11,942 nucleotides of DNA from Woeseiaceae bacterium (lineage in GTDB: Bacteria > Pseudomonadota > Gammaproteobacteria > Steroidobacterales > Woeseiaceae), in contig WTCH01000120.1 of the NCBI GenBank assembly GCA_013138675.1, positions 1 through 11,942 of the forward strand, in the 5' to 3' direction. The notes under the pieces were generated by a model, which ran no database searches, was not told where the DNA came from, and saw nothing but the letters and a program-made list of their open reading frames with translations. The position numbers and the translations under genes were made by a program. This document shows, piece by piece, positions 6,616 through 11,942 of this stretch (positions within the stretch are counted from its first letter, which is position 1; each line of letters begins with the position of its first letter).

Positions 6616-6884
6616 TCGGAACGGTCGTTCCGGCGATGCTGGTGGACGAACTGTCCGCCACGCCATTGCTTTGGGTTCAGCCGCTAGACCCTGAAGGTCG
6701 GCCTGACGGCGAACCGCTGGTCTGTGCCGACGGCACGCGCATGGCGGGGCCCGGACAAGTCATATACTGGGTTGCCAGCCGCGAAGCTGCTCTGACCCTC
6801 GACCCCTCGTTCGTGCCGGTCGACGACGCCATCGTCGGTCTCGTTGATGAGGTGCGGATCTACCCTCCTGGAGATTTGAGCTGA
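6597..6884 (+). CDS. BMC-P pentameric vertex protein (EutN/CcmL family), divergent copy 2
   Basis: 95 residues. The start MLLGRVIGTVVPAM and the end VPVDDAIVGLVDEV fit the EutN/CcmL barrel, but the usual AVDAIGAGxGE loop is replaced by CADGTRMAGPGQVIYWVASR (43-62). It therefore belongs to a diverged BMC-P subtype, as found as one of several paralogues in multi-pentamer BMC clusters. GAGGAGG lies 5 nt before the ATG, inside the end of the upstream BMC-T gene, which it overlaps by 19 bases. TGATG overlap (6882-6886) with the next gene. Likely a vertex cap; why three kinds are kept is not evident from the sequence. Confidence 0.9.
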   Translation: MLLGRVIGTVVPAMLVDELSATPLLWVQPLDPEGRPDGEPLVCADGTRMAGPGQVIYWVASREAALTLDPSFVPVDDAIVGLVDEVRIYPPGDLS

Positions 6885-7150
6885 TGATCCTGGGTCGTGT
6901 CACAGGTAGCGTCGTATCGACTATTCATCACCGCATCGTCGACGGCCACAAACTGCTTGTCGCCGAGCTTCTCGACGCAAGCGGAAAGGCCAGCGGTGGA
7001 TACATCATCGCCTTCGACGCTATTGGGGCCGGTCAGGGTGAGATCGTGTTGATTCTCGATGAGGGGAGCGGCGCGCGGCAGATTCTCGATGACGCAGAAG
7101 CGCCGGTGCGATCGATCGTCGTTGCTATCGTCGACGCCGTTACTTTATAA
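6884..7150 (+). CDS. BMC-P pentameric vertex protein (EutN/CcmL family), copy 3
   Basis: 88 residues, a minimal and canonical EutN/CcmL domain: MILGRVTGSVVSTIHH at the start, LLVAELLDASGKASGGYIIA in the middle, AFDAIGAGQGEIVLILDEGS (43-62) for the conserved loop and RSIVVAIVDAV at the end. Shares one base with the upstream stop (TGATG); GGAG about 10 nt upstream. Last gene of the operon: its TAA (7148-7150) lies within the perfect inverted repeat TACTTT-N7-AAAGTA at 7141-7159. Confidence 0.93.
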   Translation: MILGRVTGSVVSTIHHRIVDGHKLLVAELLDASGKASGGYIIAFDAIGAGQGEIVLILDEGSGARQILDDAEAPVRSIVVAIVDAVTL

Positions 7151-7159
7151 AACAAAGTA
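7141..7159 (+). promoter_or_regulatory. Operator-like motif, copy 3 (perfect inverted repeat)
   Basis: TACTTT, seven bases, AAAGTA: both six-base arms are exact inverse complements. It overlaps the last codons and stop of the final BMC gene. It also carries the 12-base string ACAAAGTAATTA (7152-7163) seen at 1450-1461. The stem would be weak (mostly A-T) and has no T-tract, so it is a poor terminator; a protein-binding site is the better reading. Confidence 0.45.
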
Positions 7160-7191
7160 ATTAGCTACTGTAGCGGTCAACGTCAAATATA

Positions 7192-7210
7192 AACTTTGTG
7201 ATATGAAGTA
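7192..7210 (-). promoter_or_regulatory. Operator-like motif, copy 4
   Basis: On the minus strand it reads TACTTC, seven bases, AAAGTT, identical in all twelve arm positions to copy 2 at the operon promoter, with the same spacing. It lies in the 81-bp gap between two convergent genes, 22 nt beyond the deoD stop. No clear promoter is visible beside it. Confidence 0.45.
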
Positions 7211-7231
7211 AGTTGCTGAAAGCCAGCTGTA

Positions 7232-7939
7232 TCAGGCGATCACGGTCTCGAGCGCGACAAGGATCATTTCGTCAAACGTGGTCTGCCGTTCCTCGGCGGT
7301 CAATGCCGCACCGCTGGGAATGTCGTCGCTGACCGTGCAGATCGCCAGCGCTTCAGCATCGTATTCGGCAGCAATCGGGTAAATACCGGCCGCCTCCATT
7401 TCAATGCCGTACACGTTGTACTTCGCCATGGTCTCGAACATCGCGGTGTCCGGCGTGTAAAAAAGGTCTGCCGAAAACAGGTTGCCGACATGGTGCCGCA
7501 CGCCGTGCTGCTCCGCAGCCGCGACGGCCTTTTTGACCAGGTCGAAGGTAGCGATCGGCGCGTAGTCGTATCCCCCGAAGCGAATGCGATTGATATTGGC
7601 GTCCGTGCAGGCGCCCAGACCGATAATGATGTCACGCAGTTTGACGTCCGGATGCGTGGTGCCGCAGCTGCCGACGCGGATGACGCGCTTCACGCCATAC
7701 TCGGCAATCAGCTCGGTTGTGTAGATAGATGCCGACGGAATGCCCATGCCGTGGGCCATCACGGACACAGGATAGCCCTTGTAGGTCCCGGTGAACCCCC
7801 ACATGTTGCGCACGTCGTTTACGCGTCGCGCATCGTCGAAATAGGTGTCAGCAATGTACTGGGCGCGGAGCGGATCGCCCGGCATCAGCACAGTTTCGGC
7901 GAAATCTCCGGCCGCCGCATTCATATGTTTTGTAGCCAT
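7232..7939 (-). CDS. deoD: Purine nucleoside phosphorylase, DeoD type
   Basis: 235 residues, close to the 239 of E. coli DeoD and similar along its whole length. It cleaves purine (deoxy)ribonucleosides with phosphate to base plus (deoxy)ribose 1-phosphate; a homohexamer in the cytosol. Motifs: H5 at the start, MPGDPLRAQYIA (19-30, phosphate site with G21 and R25), R44, IRVGSCG (87-93, R88 and S91), FSADLFY (155-161), GIEMEAAG (178-185, ribose contacts), TVSDD (202-206; D205 is the catalytic Asp) and ERQTTFDEM near the C-terminus. The frame is open to ATG 8041, but ATG 7939 is chosen because it gives the family's N-terminus (MATKHMNA versus MATPHINA) and has GAAGG about 10 nt upstream. It is convergent with the BMC operon and could supply deoxyribose phosphate to DeoC if a phosphopentomutase exists elsewhere. 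Confidence 0.96.
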   Translation of the reverse strand: MATKHMNAAAGDFAETVLMPGDPLRAQYIADTYFDDARRVNDVRNMWGFTGTYKGYPVSVMAHGMGIPSASIYTTELIAEYGVKRVIRVGSCGTTHPDVKLRDIIIGLGACTDANINRIRFGGYDYAPIATFDLVKKAVAAAEQHGVRHHVGNLFSADLFYTPDTAMFETMAKYNVYGIEMEAAGIYPIAAEYDAEALAICTVSDDIPSGAALTAEERQTTFDEMILVALETVIA

Positions 7940-7996
7940 ACGACATTGTACCTTCAGTAGCGTCGCCTGAGTGCCACAGTTTCGGAAGATACGGGG

Positions 7997-8026
7997 TGCA
8001 CAATCACGACAGAACAGCGCTATACT
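7997..8026 (+). promoter_or_regulatory. Putative promoter upstream of the 8040-8206 segment
   Basis: -10 TATACT (8021-8026, 5/6 match) with TGCACA (7997-8002, 4/6 match to TTGACA) at 18-bp spacing. Transcription would begin near 8033, just before the ATG at 8040 and 140 bases before a strong terminator. Predicted by eye only. Confidence 0.35.
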
Positions 8027-8032
8027 TCGATC

Positions 8033-8206
8033 ACCGAACATGAGAGGTGTCTATCCACGGCAACCCGCTGCCGCGTACACCAGCGTGGGTATACAACCAT
8101 TAGCGAACCGTGGTTCTGGGGCGTGGAGTTGCGCAAAGATTGGTAAGCCACTGACAGTCTGCATTTCAAAAAGAGCCCGGCACCGATGGTGCCGGGCTTC
8201 TTTTTT
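8033..8206 (+). ncRNA. Candidate small RNA or attenuated leader
   Basis: A segment of about 174 bases bounded by a promoter-like TATACT and an excellent intrinsic terminator. Possible inner pairings are CGGCA/TGCCG around 8057-8072 and CCACGG/CCGTGG around 8053-8112, which cannot all form at once. It matches no RNA family I recognise (checked against tRNA, 6S, SRP and cobalamin riboswitch signatures). It may be an independent small RNA, or the 5' leader of the lipoprotein gene with termination control. Confidence 0.25.
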
Positions 8207-9110
8207 GTTCGCGATTTGTGTCACCGCCTGCAATGAGCCGTCGTCACATGACGCAAAGCAGGTCGGCTCAGTTAACCGCACGACTGTAGTTGGCACACTC
8301 GAGAACAACGAGATCGACGAGGCCAGCGGACTCACACGTTCGCAACGCGACCCGAACCTTCTCTGGGTAATCAACGACGACGGACCAGCCGTGTTGCATG
8401 CGATTGACACAACCGGCGGCATGCTCGGGCGCGTCAAACTCTCCGACACCAGCAACAGGGACTGGGAGGATCTGGCCTCGTTTACTCTCGACGGTGTGCC
8501 CTACCTGTTGATTGCCGACACCGGAGACAACGATGCGAAGCGCAAGGATGTGCGCTTCTACGTCATTGAAGAACCCGACCCGGCAACGAAGAAAGTCGAC
8601 TACGCCTGGCGCGTTGATTTCAGCTATCCCGGCGGGCCGCGGGACGCGGAGGCCATCGCCGTCGACGTTGAAAATGAGCGCGTCCTGATACTGAGTAAGC
8701 GTGAGATCCCGGCCCGACTGTATGCCGTGCCATTGCGTCCTGATTCGAAGAAACGCCAGACAGCACAGCGCCTGGGTGCGGTCGGCAGTCTGCCGCAACC
8801 CAGTCGCCGTGATGTCGAGTTTGCACCGAAGACCGATGTCTGGCGCTGGCAGCCAACCAGCATGGATATTTCCGGGGACGGCATGCAGGCTGTCGTTCTG
8901 ACCTACGGTGGCGTTTACCTGTATCAACGTCGTCCTGACCAGAGTTGGCTCGAGGCGATGCACGGCCCGCCGCTGGTCGTCAGCCGAAGCGGCAATCGGC
9001 AGGCGGAAGCGATTGCGTTCGACATGAGCGGCGATGCGCTTTACATCACTCTCGAACAGCGCAATGCGCCGCTATTCCGCTTAGCGATTGATAGAGCGAG
9101 CAACGAATGA
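8040..9110 (+). CDS. Secreted lipoprotein, probable beta-propeller (function unknown)
   Basis: The mature part (from C at 8229-8231, about 293 residues) is a secreted protein with repeated beta-strand blocks: EASGLTRSQRDPNLLWVIND, HAIDTTGGMLGRVKL, NRDWEDLASF, LLIADTGDNDAKRKDVRFYV, DAEAIAVDVENERVLILSKR, SMDISGDGMQAVVLTYGGVY and AEAIAFDMSGDALYITLEQR. This is the style of six- or seven-bladed propellers (esterase/phytase-like or NHL-like); the DWEDxA and ADTGDN blocks recur in an uncharacterised secreted family. Lipobox VTAC sits after a hydrophobic stretch ASFLFAIC. The start is unclear: ATG 8040 is the first in-frame ATG but places 63 residues before the lipobox; GTG 7971, ATT 8163 and TTG 8205 are alternatives, and none has a ribosome site. 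A strong terminator (8174-8206) lies within this 5' part. Ends in an ATGA overlap with the next lipoprotein gene. Confidence 0.8.
   Translation: MRGVYPRQPAAAYTSVGIQPLANRGSGAWSCAKIGKPLTVCISKRARHRWCRASFLFAICVTACNEPSSHDAKQVGSVNRTTVVGTLENNEIDEASGLTRSQRDPNLLWVINDDGPAVLHAIDTTGGMLGRVKLSDTSNRDWEDLASFTLDGVPYLLIADTGDNDAKRKDVRFYVIEEPDPATKKVDYAWRVDFSYPGGPRDAEAIAVDVENERVLILSKREIPARLYAVPLRPDSKKRQTAQRLGAVGSLPQPSRRDVEFAPKTDVWRWQPTSMDISGDGMQAVVLTYGGVYLYQRRPDQSWLEAMHGPPLVVSRSGNRQAEAIAFDMSGDALYITLEQRNAPLFRLAIDRASNE
8174..8206 (+). terminator. Strong intrinsic terminator, probably bidirectional
   Basis: An 11-bp perfect stem, AGCCCGGCACC (8174-8184) with GGTGCCGGGCT (8188-8198), loop GAT, followed by TCTTTTTT (8199-8206). 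The A-rich bases before it (8168-8172) give a T-run on the other strand as well. It lies inside the open frame that carries the lipoprotein signal, coding for its Arg-rich region and part of the hydrophobic stretch, 23 nt before the lipobox Cys codon. Confidence 0.85.
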
Positions 9111-10168
9111 AGACTACGAACCTCACTGCTGGCATCTTGCTGACCGCATTCGCGGTCAGCGCGTGCACCGAATCCATTCCTCCGCCACCGGTAACGGTCA
9201 TGGCATTCAACGTGCAGAACGTGTTTGACAACATCGATGCCCCTGGTAAGGACGACAAGGCGTACCTACCGATTGGCGAAAAGCAGGCCGAGGCACACAT
9301 TGCCGAGTGCAATACGATTCCTGTTGAATCCTGGCGTGACGAGTGCCTGAACCTCGACTGGAGCGATGAGGCGATTGACCACAAGCTTGCGGTCATCGCC
9401 GCAACCATCCAGCAGGTCAATAACGGCCGTGGCCCGGATATCATCGCCCTGCAGGAAGTCGAGAACGTGGACATTCTGGAACGCCTGCGTACCGGTTACC
9501 TTGCCGACAGTGGCTACCTGCCTGCCGTGCTGCTCGAAGGCACGGACGTCCGCGGCATGGATGTCGCATTTCTTACGCGCCTTCCGCTTTCTGGGCCACC
9601 AACGCTGCACGCGCTGCATTTGCCGGACGATTATGCCGAGCGCGCAGGCGATACCCGCGGGCTTTTGGAAGCTACGTTCGAACTGCCGGATGGCTCACTG
9701 CTGACCGGCTTCTCGGTGCATTTCCCCGCGCCGTTCCACCCCACAGAGATGCGCGAGTTTGCCTACGAACACCTCAATGCCGTCCGCGGCAAGGTGCCGC
9801 CGGGACATAACGTCTTCGCGGCCGGCGACTTCAATACGACAAGTATTGAGAATGAACGTGAAGGCATGCTCGAGCGCTTTGTCAGGCCAGGCTGGCTGGT
9901 ATCGAACGACTATTGCGATAATTGCGTGGGAACTCAATATTATGCGCGCGACGATAGTTGGTCATTTCTGGACATGATCCTCTTTTCACCCGGACGTGGC
10001 GAAAAAACAACATGGCAAATTCGCGCTGATTCGGTGCAAATCGCAAACCGTAATATTGATCAGACGGCAAAAGACAATACGCCGCAGCGCTACAACGCCG
10101 CAGCGCAGACAGGCGTCTCGGACCACTGGCCGGTCGTGGTATCGATCGAACCGCTAGAAAAACAATAG
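9107..10168 (+). CDS. Endonuclease/exonuclease/phosphatase-family lipoprotein
   Basis: 353 residues. Residues 1-20 are a lipoprotein signal (MKTTNLTAGILLTAFAVSAC; lipid on C20). The remainder is the EEP (DNase I/exonuclease III-like) fold with its metal and catalytic residues: N35 in MAFNVQNVFD, E117 in ALQEVEN, H205 in FSVHFPAP, D241 and N243 in GDFNTT, and D339/H340 in SDHWPV. Family members cleave phosphodiester or phosphomonoester bonds, including extracellular nucleases; the substrate here is not determined by sequence alone. An insert at about 41-90 with two Cys (68, 80) and another pair in YCDNC (about 269-273) could form disulfides, fitting an exported protein. It overlaps the upstream lipoprotein gene by ATGA (9107-9110), so the two form an operon. 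Confidence 0.9.
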   Translation: MKTTNLTAGILLTAFAVSACTESIPPPPVTVMAFNVQNVFDNIDAPGKDDKAYLPIGEKQAEAHIAECNTIPVESWRDECLNLDWSDEAIDHKLAVIAATIQQVNNGRGPDIIALQEVENVDILERLRTGYLADSGYLPAVLLEGTDVRGMDVAFLTRLPLSGPPTLHALHLPDDYAERAGDTRGLLEATFELPDGSLLTGFSVHFPAPFHPTEMREFAYEHLNAVRGKVPPGHNVFAAGDFNTTSIENEREGMLERFVRPGWLVSNDYCDNCVGTQYYARDDSWSFLDMILFSPGRGEKTTWQIRADSVQIANRNIDQTAKDNTPQRYNAAAQTGVSDHWPVVVSIEPLEKQ

Positions 10169-10248
10169 CTTGTAACGCGTTCGTAATACTCTTTCTGCTA
10201 TGAGCGAGGGCGACATGCCGAAACGATCTGAACGTGTCGAATTGATGC

Positions 10249-10284
10249 GCGCAAACCCTTATTGCGCAAGCATTTTCTCTGCGC
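10249..10284 (+). repeat. Competing inverted repeats in the leader of the TonB receptor gene
   Basis: GCGCAA (10249-10254) can pair with TTGCGC (10262-10267) around a 7-base loop. GCGCA (10264-10268) can instead pair with TGCGC (10280-10284) around an 11-base loop. The two hairpins share bases 10264-10267 and exclude each other. The second loop ends in TTTTCTC, similar to the loop of the larger hairpin at 10314-10350. Confidence 0.4.
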
Positions 10285-10313
10285 TAAATTCGACTTCAAG
10301 ATCATCGAGAACT

Positions 10314-10350
10314 GGCATTTCCGGCAGCCAATTTCTCTGCCGAAGATGCC
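10314..10350 (+). repeat. Long inverted repeat / hairpin upstream of the TonB receptor gene
   Basis: Arms 10314-10327 (GGCATTTCCGGCAG) and 10337-10350 (CTGCCGAAGATGCC) pair over 14 positions with one C-A mismatch and one G-T wobble, around the 9-base loop CCAATTTCT. It ends 77 nt before the receptor start and no T-tract follows, so it is not a typical terminator. It could be a leader RNA structure, an mRNA 3'-end stabiliser for the lipoprotein operon, or a REP-like element. The whole gap 10169-10427 shows no convincing gene. Confidence 0.5.
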
Positions 10351-10427
10351 TCCTAACCGAGCGAAATCAGACGGTCATGTATCTGGCTTGTGATTCTGCT
10401 CCTTCTTAAGAAAAGCGGGGATCCACA

Positions 10428-11942
10428 ATGAACAACAAATATCGACGCTTGCGCCCGAGCATTTTGAAGCTCCTGCAAGGAGGGCTGACGGCAACGTTGG
10501 CTGTTTTACTCCTTGCCCTGCCTGTTGCGTCAATCGCACAGGTAACGACGACCACCATTCGTGGGGCTGTGACAACGCCTGACGGCGGCCCTGCTCCCGG
10601 TGCGGCTGTAACGATAACGGATACCCGGACCGGCTCTGCTCGCTCGGTATCGACCAATGCAAGCGGTGTATTCAATGTTCGCAGCCTGCCAGTCGGCGGC
10701 CCGTACACGATTAAGGTGGAATCCGATCAATACCAGAATGCGTTCGTAACGGACGTGTACACGACCCTCTCGGCGGCCGCGAGCTTCAATATTGGGCTGG
10801 AGCCACCGGACGACACGATTGAAGAGATCGTGACGACCGCGTCCATGGTTGCTACCGCCAACCTGGCGATCGGGCCTGGCACATCGTTCAGCCTCGACGA
10901 GATCGAATCGATGCCGAGCATCGCGCGGCAGATCCGCGACGTTATTCGTGTCGACCCGCGCGTCAGTATCGCTCGTGCAGACGGTGGCGCCGGTTCCGGC
11001 ATCAACTGCCTCGGTGGGTCGTCTCGCTCGAACGCGTTCACGATTGACGGCACGCTTGCGAACGACGGTTTTGGATTGAATGAAGGCACTGGCACCTCGG
11101 CGCGTTTTGCGTTCCCGGTGCCGTATGACACGGTCGCCTCGGCGTCTGTTGAATTTGCGCCACTCGACGTGCAGTACAGCCAGTTCACGGGCTGTGCCAT
11201 CAACGTCGTCACCAAGGCAGGGTCAAACGAGTTCCACGGCTCCGCAGTCTACATGTACAACGACGAAGGCTTGACAGGCACCACGATCGAAGGCGACGAG
11301 GTATTAACCGACCCCTTCGAATCCACAAACTGGGCCATCGATCTTAGCGGTCCGATCATTAAGGACACGTTGTTTTTCACGCTCGCTTACGAAGAGACGG
11401 ATGACACCAACGTGCAGAATACCGGGCCCATTGGTGGCGGTTTCGCCAACGAGGACTTTCTGGACATTGACGACGCCAACCGGATAGGCGATATCATACG
11501 AAACCAGTACGGTCGCGACCCCGGCCCGATCGTTAGAACGCTGCCAAGGACGAGCGAGCGAGTTTTTGCGCGGCTCGACTGGCTGATCAATGAACAACAT
11601 CGCGCCGAGATAACCTACACGAAACTCGAGGAACTGAACCTCGATCCCGATGACATGGGGTTTGACGGCTTCACATTTCGAGACAACTTCGAGTATGAGG
11701 GCATTGATCAGGATTCAATATCTCTGCGCGTGTTCTCTAACTGGACCGACACATTCTCGACAGAGTTCCGTTACTCGTCACTCGACGTCGTAGATATCCA
11801 GGGACCGGCCGGTGGCGGTGAGGCACAGGATCCGAACCCGATTCCTCGTATCACTGTCGAAGATGGTGCTGGCGATGCGATCCTGACCAGTGGTCCGGGC
11901 ACCTTCCGGTCCGCGAACGATCTGCAATACACGGTCGATCAG
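10428..11942 (+). CDS. TonB-dependent receptor, Oar-like, C-terminus outside window
   Basis: 505 codons seen with no stop. Signal peptide 1-37 (basic MNNKYRRLRPS, hydrophobic core LTATLAVLLLALPVA, cleavage after SIA). Residues about 40-125 are a carboxypeptidase-regulatory-like (CarboxypepD_reg) domain: IRGAVTTPDGGPAPGAAVTI and ASGVFNVRSLPVGGPYTIKV. A TonB-box-like TIEEIVTTA follows at 130-138, then the plug domain with INCLGGSSRSNAFTIDG and YSQFTGCAINVVTKAGSNEF, then barrel strands (FHGSAVYMYND, NWAIDLSGPIIKDTLFFTLA, RVFARLDWLINEQHRAEITY). Family role: energised uptake of large substrates across the outer membrane; the substrate is unknown. Start supported by GCGGGG about 8 nt upstream. The two plug cysteines could form a disulfide. 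Any link to the BMC or nuclease genes is only by position. Confidence 0.92.
   Translation, partial: MNNKYRRLRPSILKLLQGGLTATLAVLLLALPVASIAQVTTTTIRGAVTTPDGGPAPGAAVTITDTRTGSARSVSTNASGVFNVRSLPVGGPYTIKVESDQYQNAFVTDVYTTLSAAASFNIGLEPPDDTIEEIVTTASMVATANLAIGPGTSFSLDEIESMPSIARQIRDVIRVDPRVSIARADGGAGSGINCLGGSSRSNAFTIDGTLANDGFGLNEGTGTSARFAFPVPYDTVASASVEFAPLDVQYSQFTGCAINVVTKAGSNEFHGSAVYMYNDEGLTGTTIEGDEVLTDPFESTNWAIDLSGPIIKDTLFFTLAYEETDDTNVQNTGPIGGGFANEDFLDIDDANRIGDIIRNQYGRDPGPIVRTLPRTSERVFARLDWLINEQHRAEITYTKLEELNLDPDDMGFDGFTFRDNFEYEGIDQDSISLRVFSNWTDTFSTEFRYSSLDVVDIQGPAGGGEAQDPNPIPRITVEDGAGDAILTSGPGTFRSANDLQYTVDQ

Noticed and set aside
7141..7159. Terminator for the BMC operon
   Set aside because: The stem is A-T rich with a seven-base loop and no T-run; its match to three other copies favours a binding site.
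7164..7174. GCTAC-T-GTAGC palindrome in the convergent gap
   Set aside because: One-base centre cannot form a hairpin and it is short enough to be chance; no second copy seen.
8070..8125. Possible tRNA T-arm (GGTTC followed by G-rich bases)
   Set aside because: No matching T-stem, anticodon arm or acceptor stem can be drawn.
8130..8170. GCCACTG element resembling part of a cobalamin riboswitch
   Set aside because: The B12 box and other conserved blocks of that riboswitch are absent, and the downstream gene gives no support.
10200..10409. 69-residue open frame between the nuclease-fold lipoprotein and the TonB receptor
   Set aside because: No ribosome site, no recognisable domain, and it runs through inverted repeats; better read as non-coding leader.

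Overview
The window carries a complete bacterial microcompartment (BMC) gene cluster with its own small regulator, flanked by genes for a PQQ-type dehydrogenase, a purine nucleoside phosphorylase, two lipoproteins and a TonB-dependent receptor. The organism looks like a free-living Gram-negative, probably proteobacterial (perhaps gammaproteobacterial) heterotroph. Reasons: two lipobox lipoproteins, an outer-membrane TonB-dependent transporter, a membrane-anchored quinoprotein, a DeoD close to the enterobacterial type, and moderately GC-rich DNA. No rRNA or tRNA is present, so the lineage stays open.

Layout. Positions 1-1406 (minus strand): N-terminal 468 residues of a PQQ-dependent dehydrogenase that runs off the left edge. 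Positions 1407-1538: divergent control region with a TTGACA promoter and two copies of a 19-bp operator-like motif. Positions 1539-7150 (plus strand): one tightly packed operon of winged-helix regulator, RpiB-DeoC fusion, BMC-T shell trimer, BMC-H shell hexamer, BMC-P pentamer, CoA-acylating aldehyde dehydrogenase (frameshifted here), second BMC-T, and two more BMC-P proteins. Several junctions overlap (ATGA, TGATG). Positions 7151-7231: short convergent gap with two more copies of the operator-like motif. Positions 7232-7939 (minus): deoD. Positions 7940-8206: a promoter-like sequence and a near-perfect intrinsic terminator that runs into the next gene. Positions 8040-10168 (plus): a two-gene operon of a beta-propeller-like lipoprotein and an endonuclease/exonuclease/phosphatase-fold lipoprotein. 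Positions 10169-10427: non-coding leader with strong inverted repeats. Positions 10428 to the right edge: Oar-like TonB-dependent receptor.

How the genes may work together. DeoC cleaves 2-deoxyribose 5-phosphate to glyceraldehyde 3-phosphate and acetaldehyde. The aldehyde dehydrogenase would turn the toxic, volatile acetaldehyde into acetyl-CoA inside a shell built of one BMC-H, two BMC-T and three BMC-P proteins. DeoC plus RpiB plus shell genes is the hallmark of the sugar-phosphate-utilising (SPU) class of BMC loci. The neighbouring DeoD (deoxynucleoside phosphorolysis), a nuclease-fold lipoprotein and a TonB receptor suggest a wider role in scavenging DNA or nucleosides, but that link is inference. 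The most unusual points are: RpiB and DeoC fused with an encapsulation-peptide-like helix in the linker that resembles the aldehyde dehydrogenase N-terminus; loss of the usual RpiB catalytic Cys; a repeated TACTTC-N7-AAAGTT motif flanking the cluster on both sides; a lesion in the aldehyde dehydrogenase gene; and a terminator embedded in the 5' end of a lipoprotein gene.
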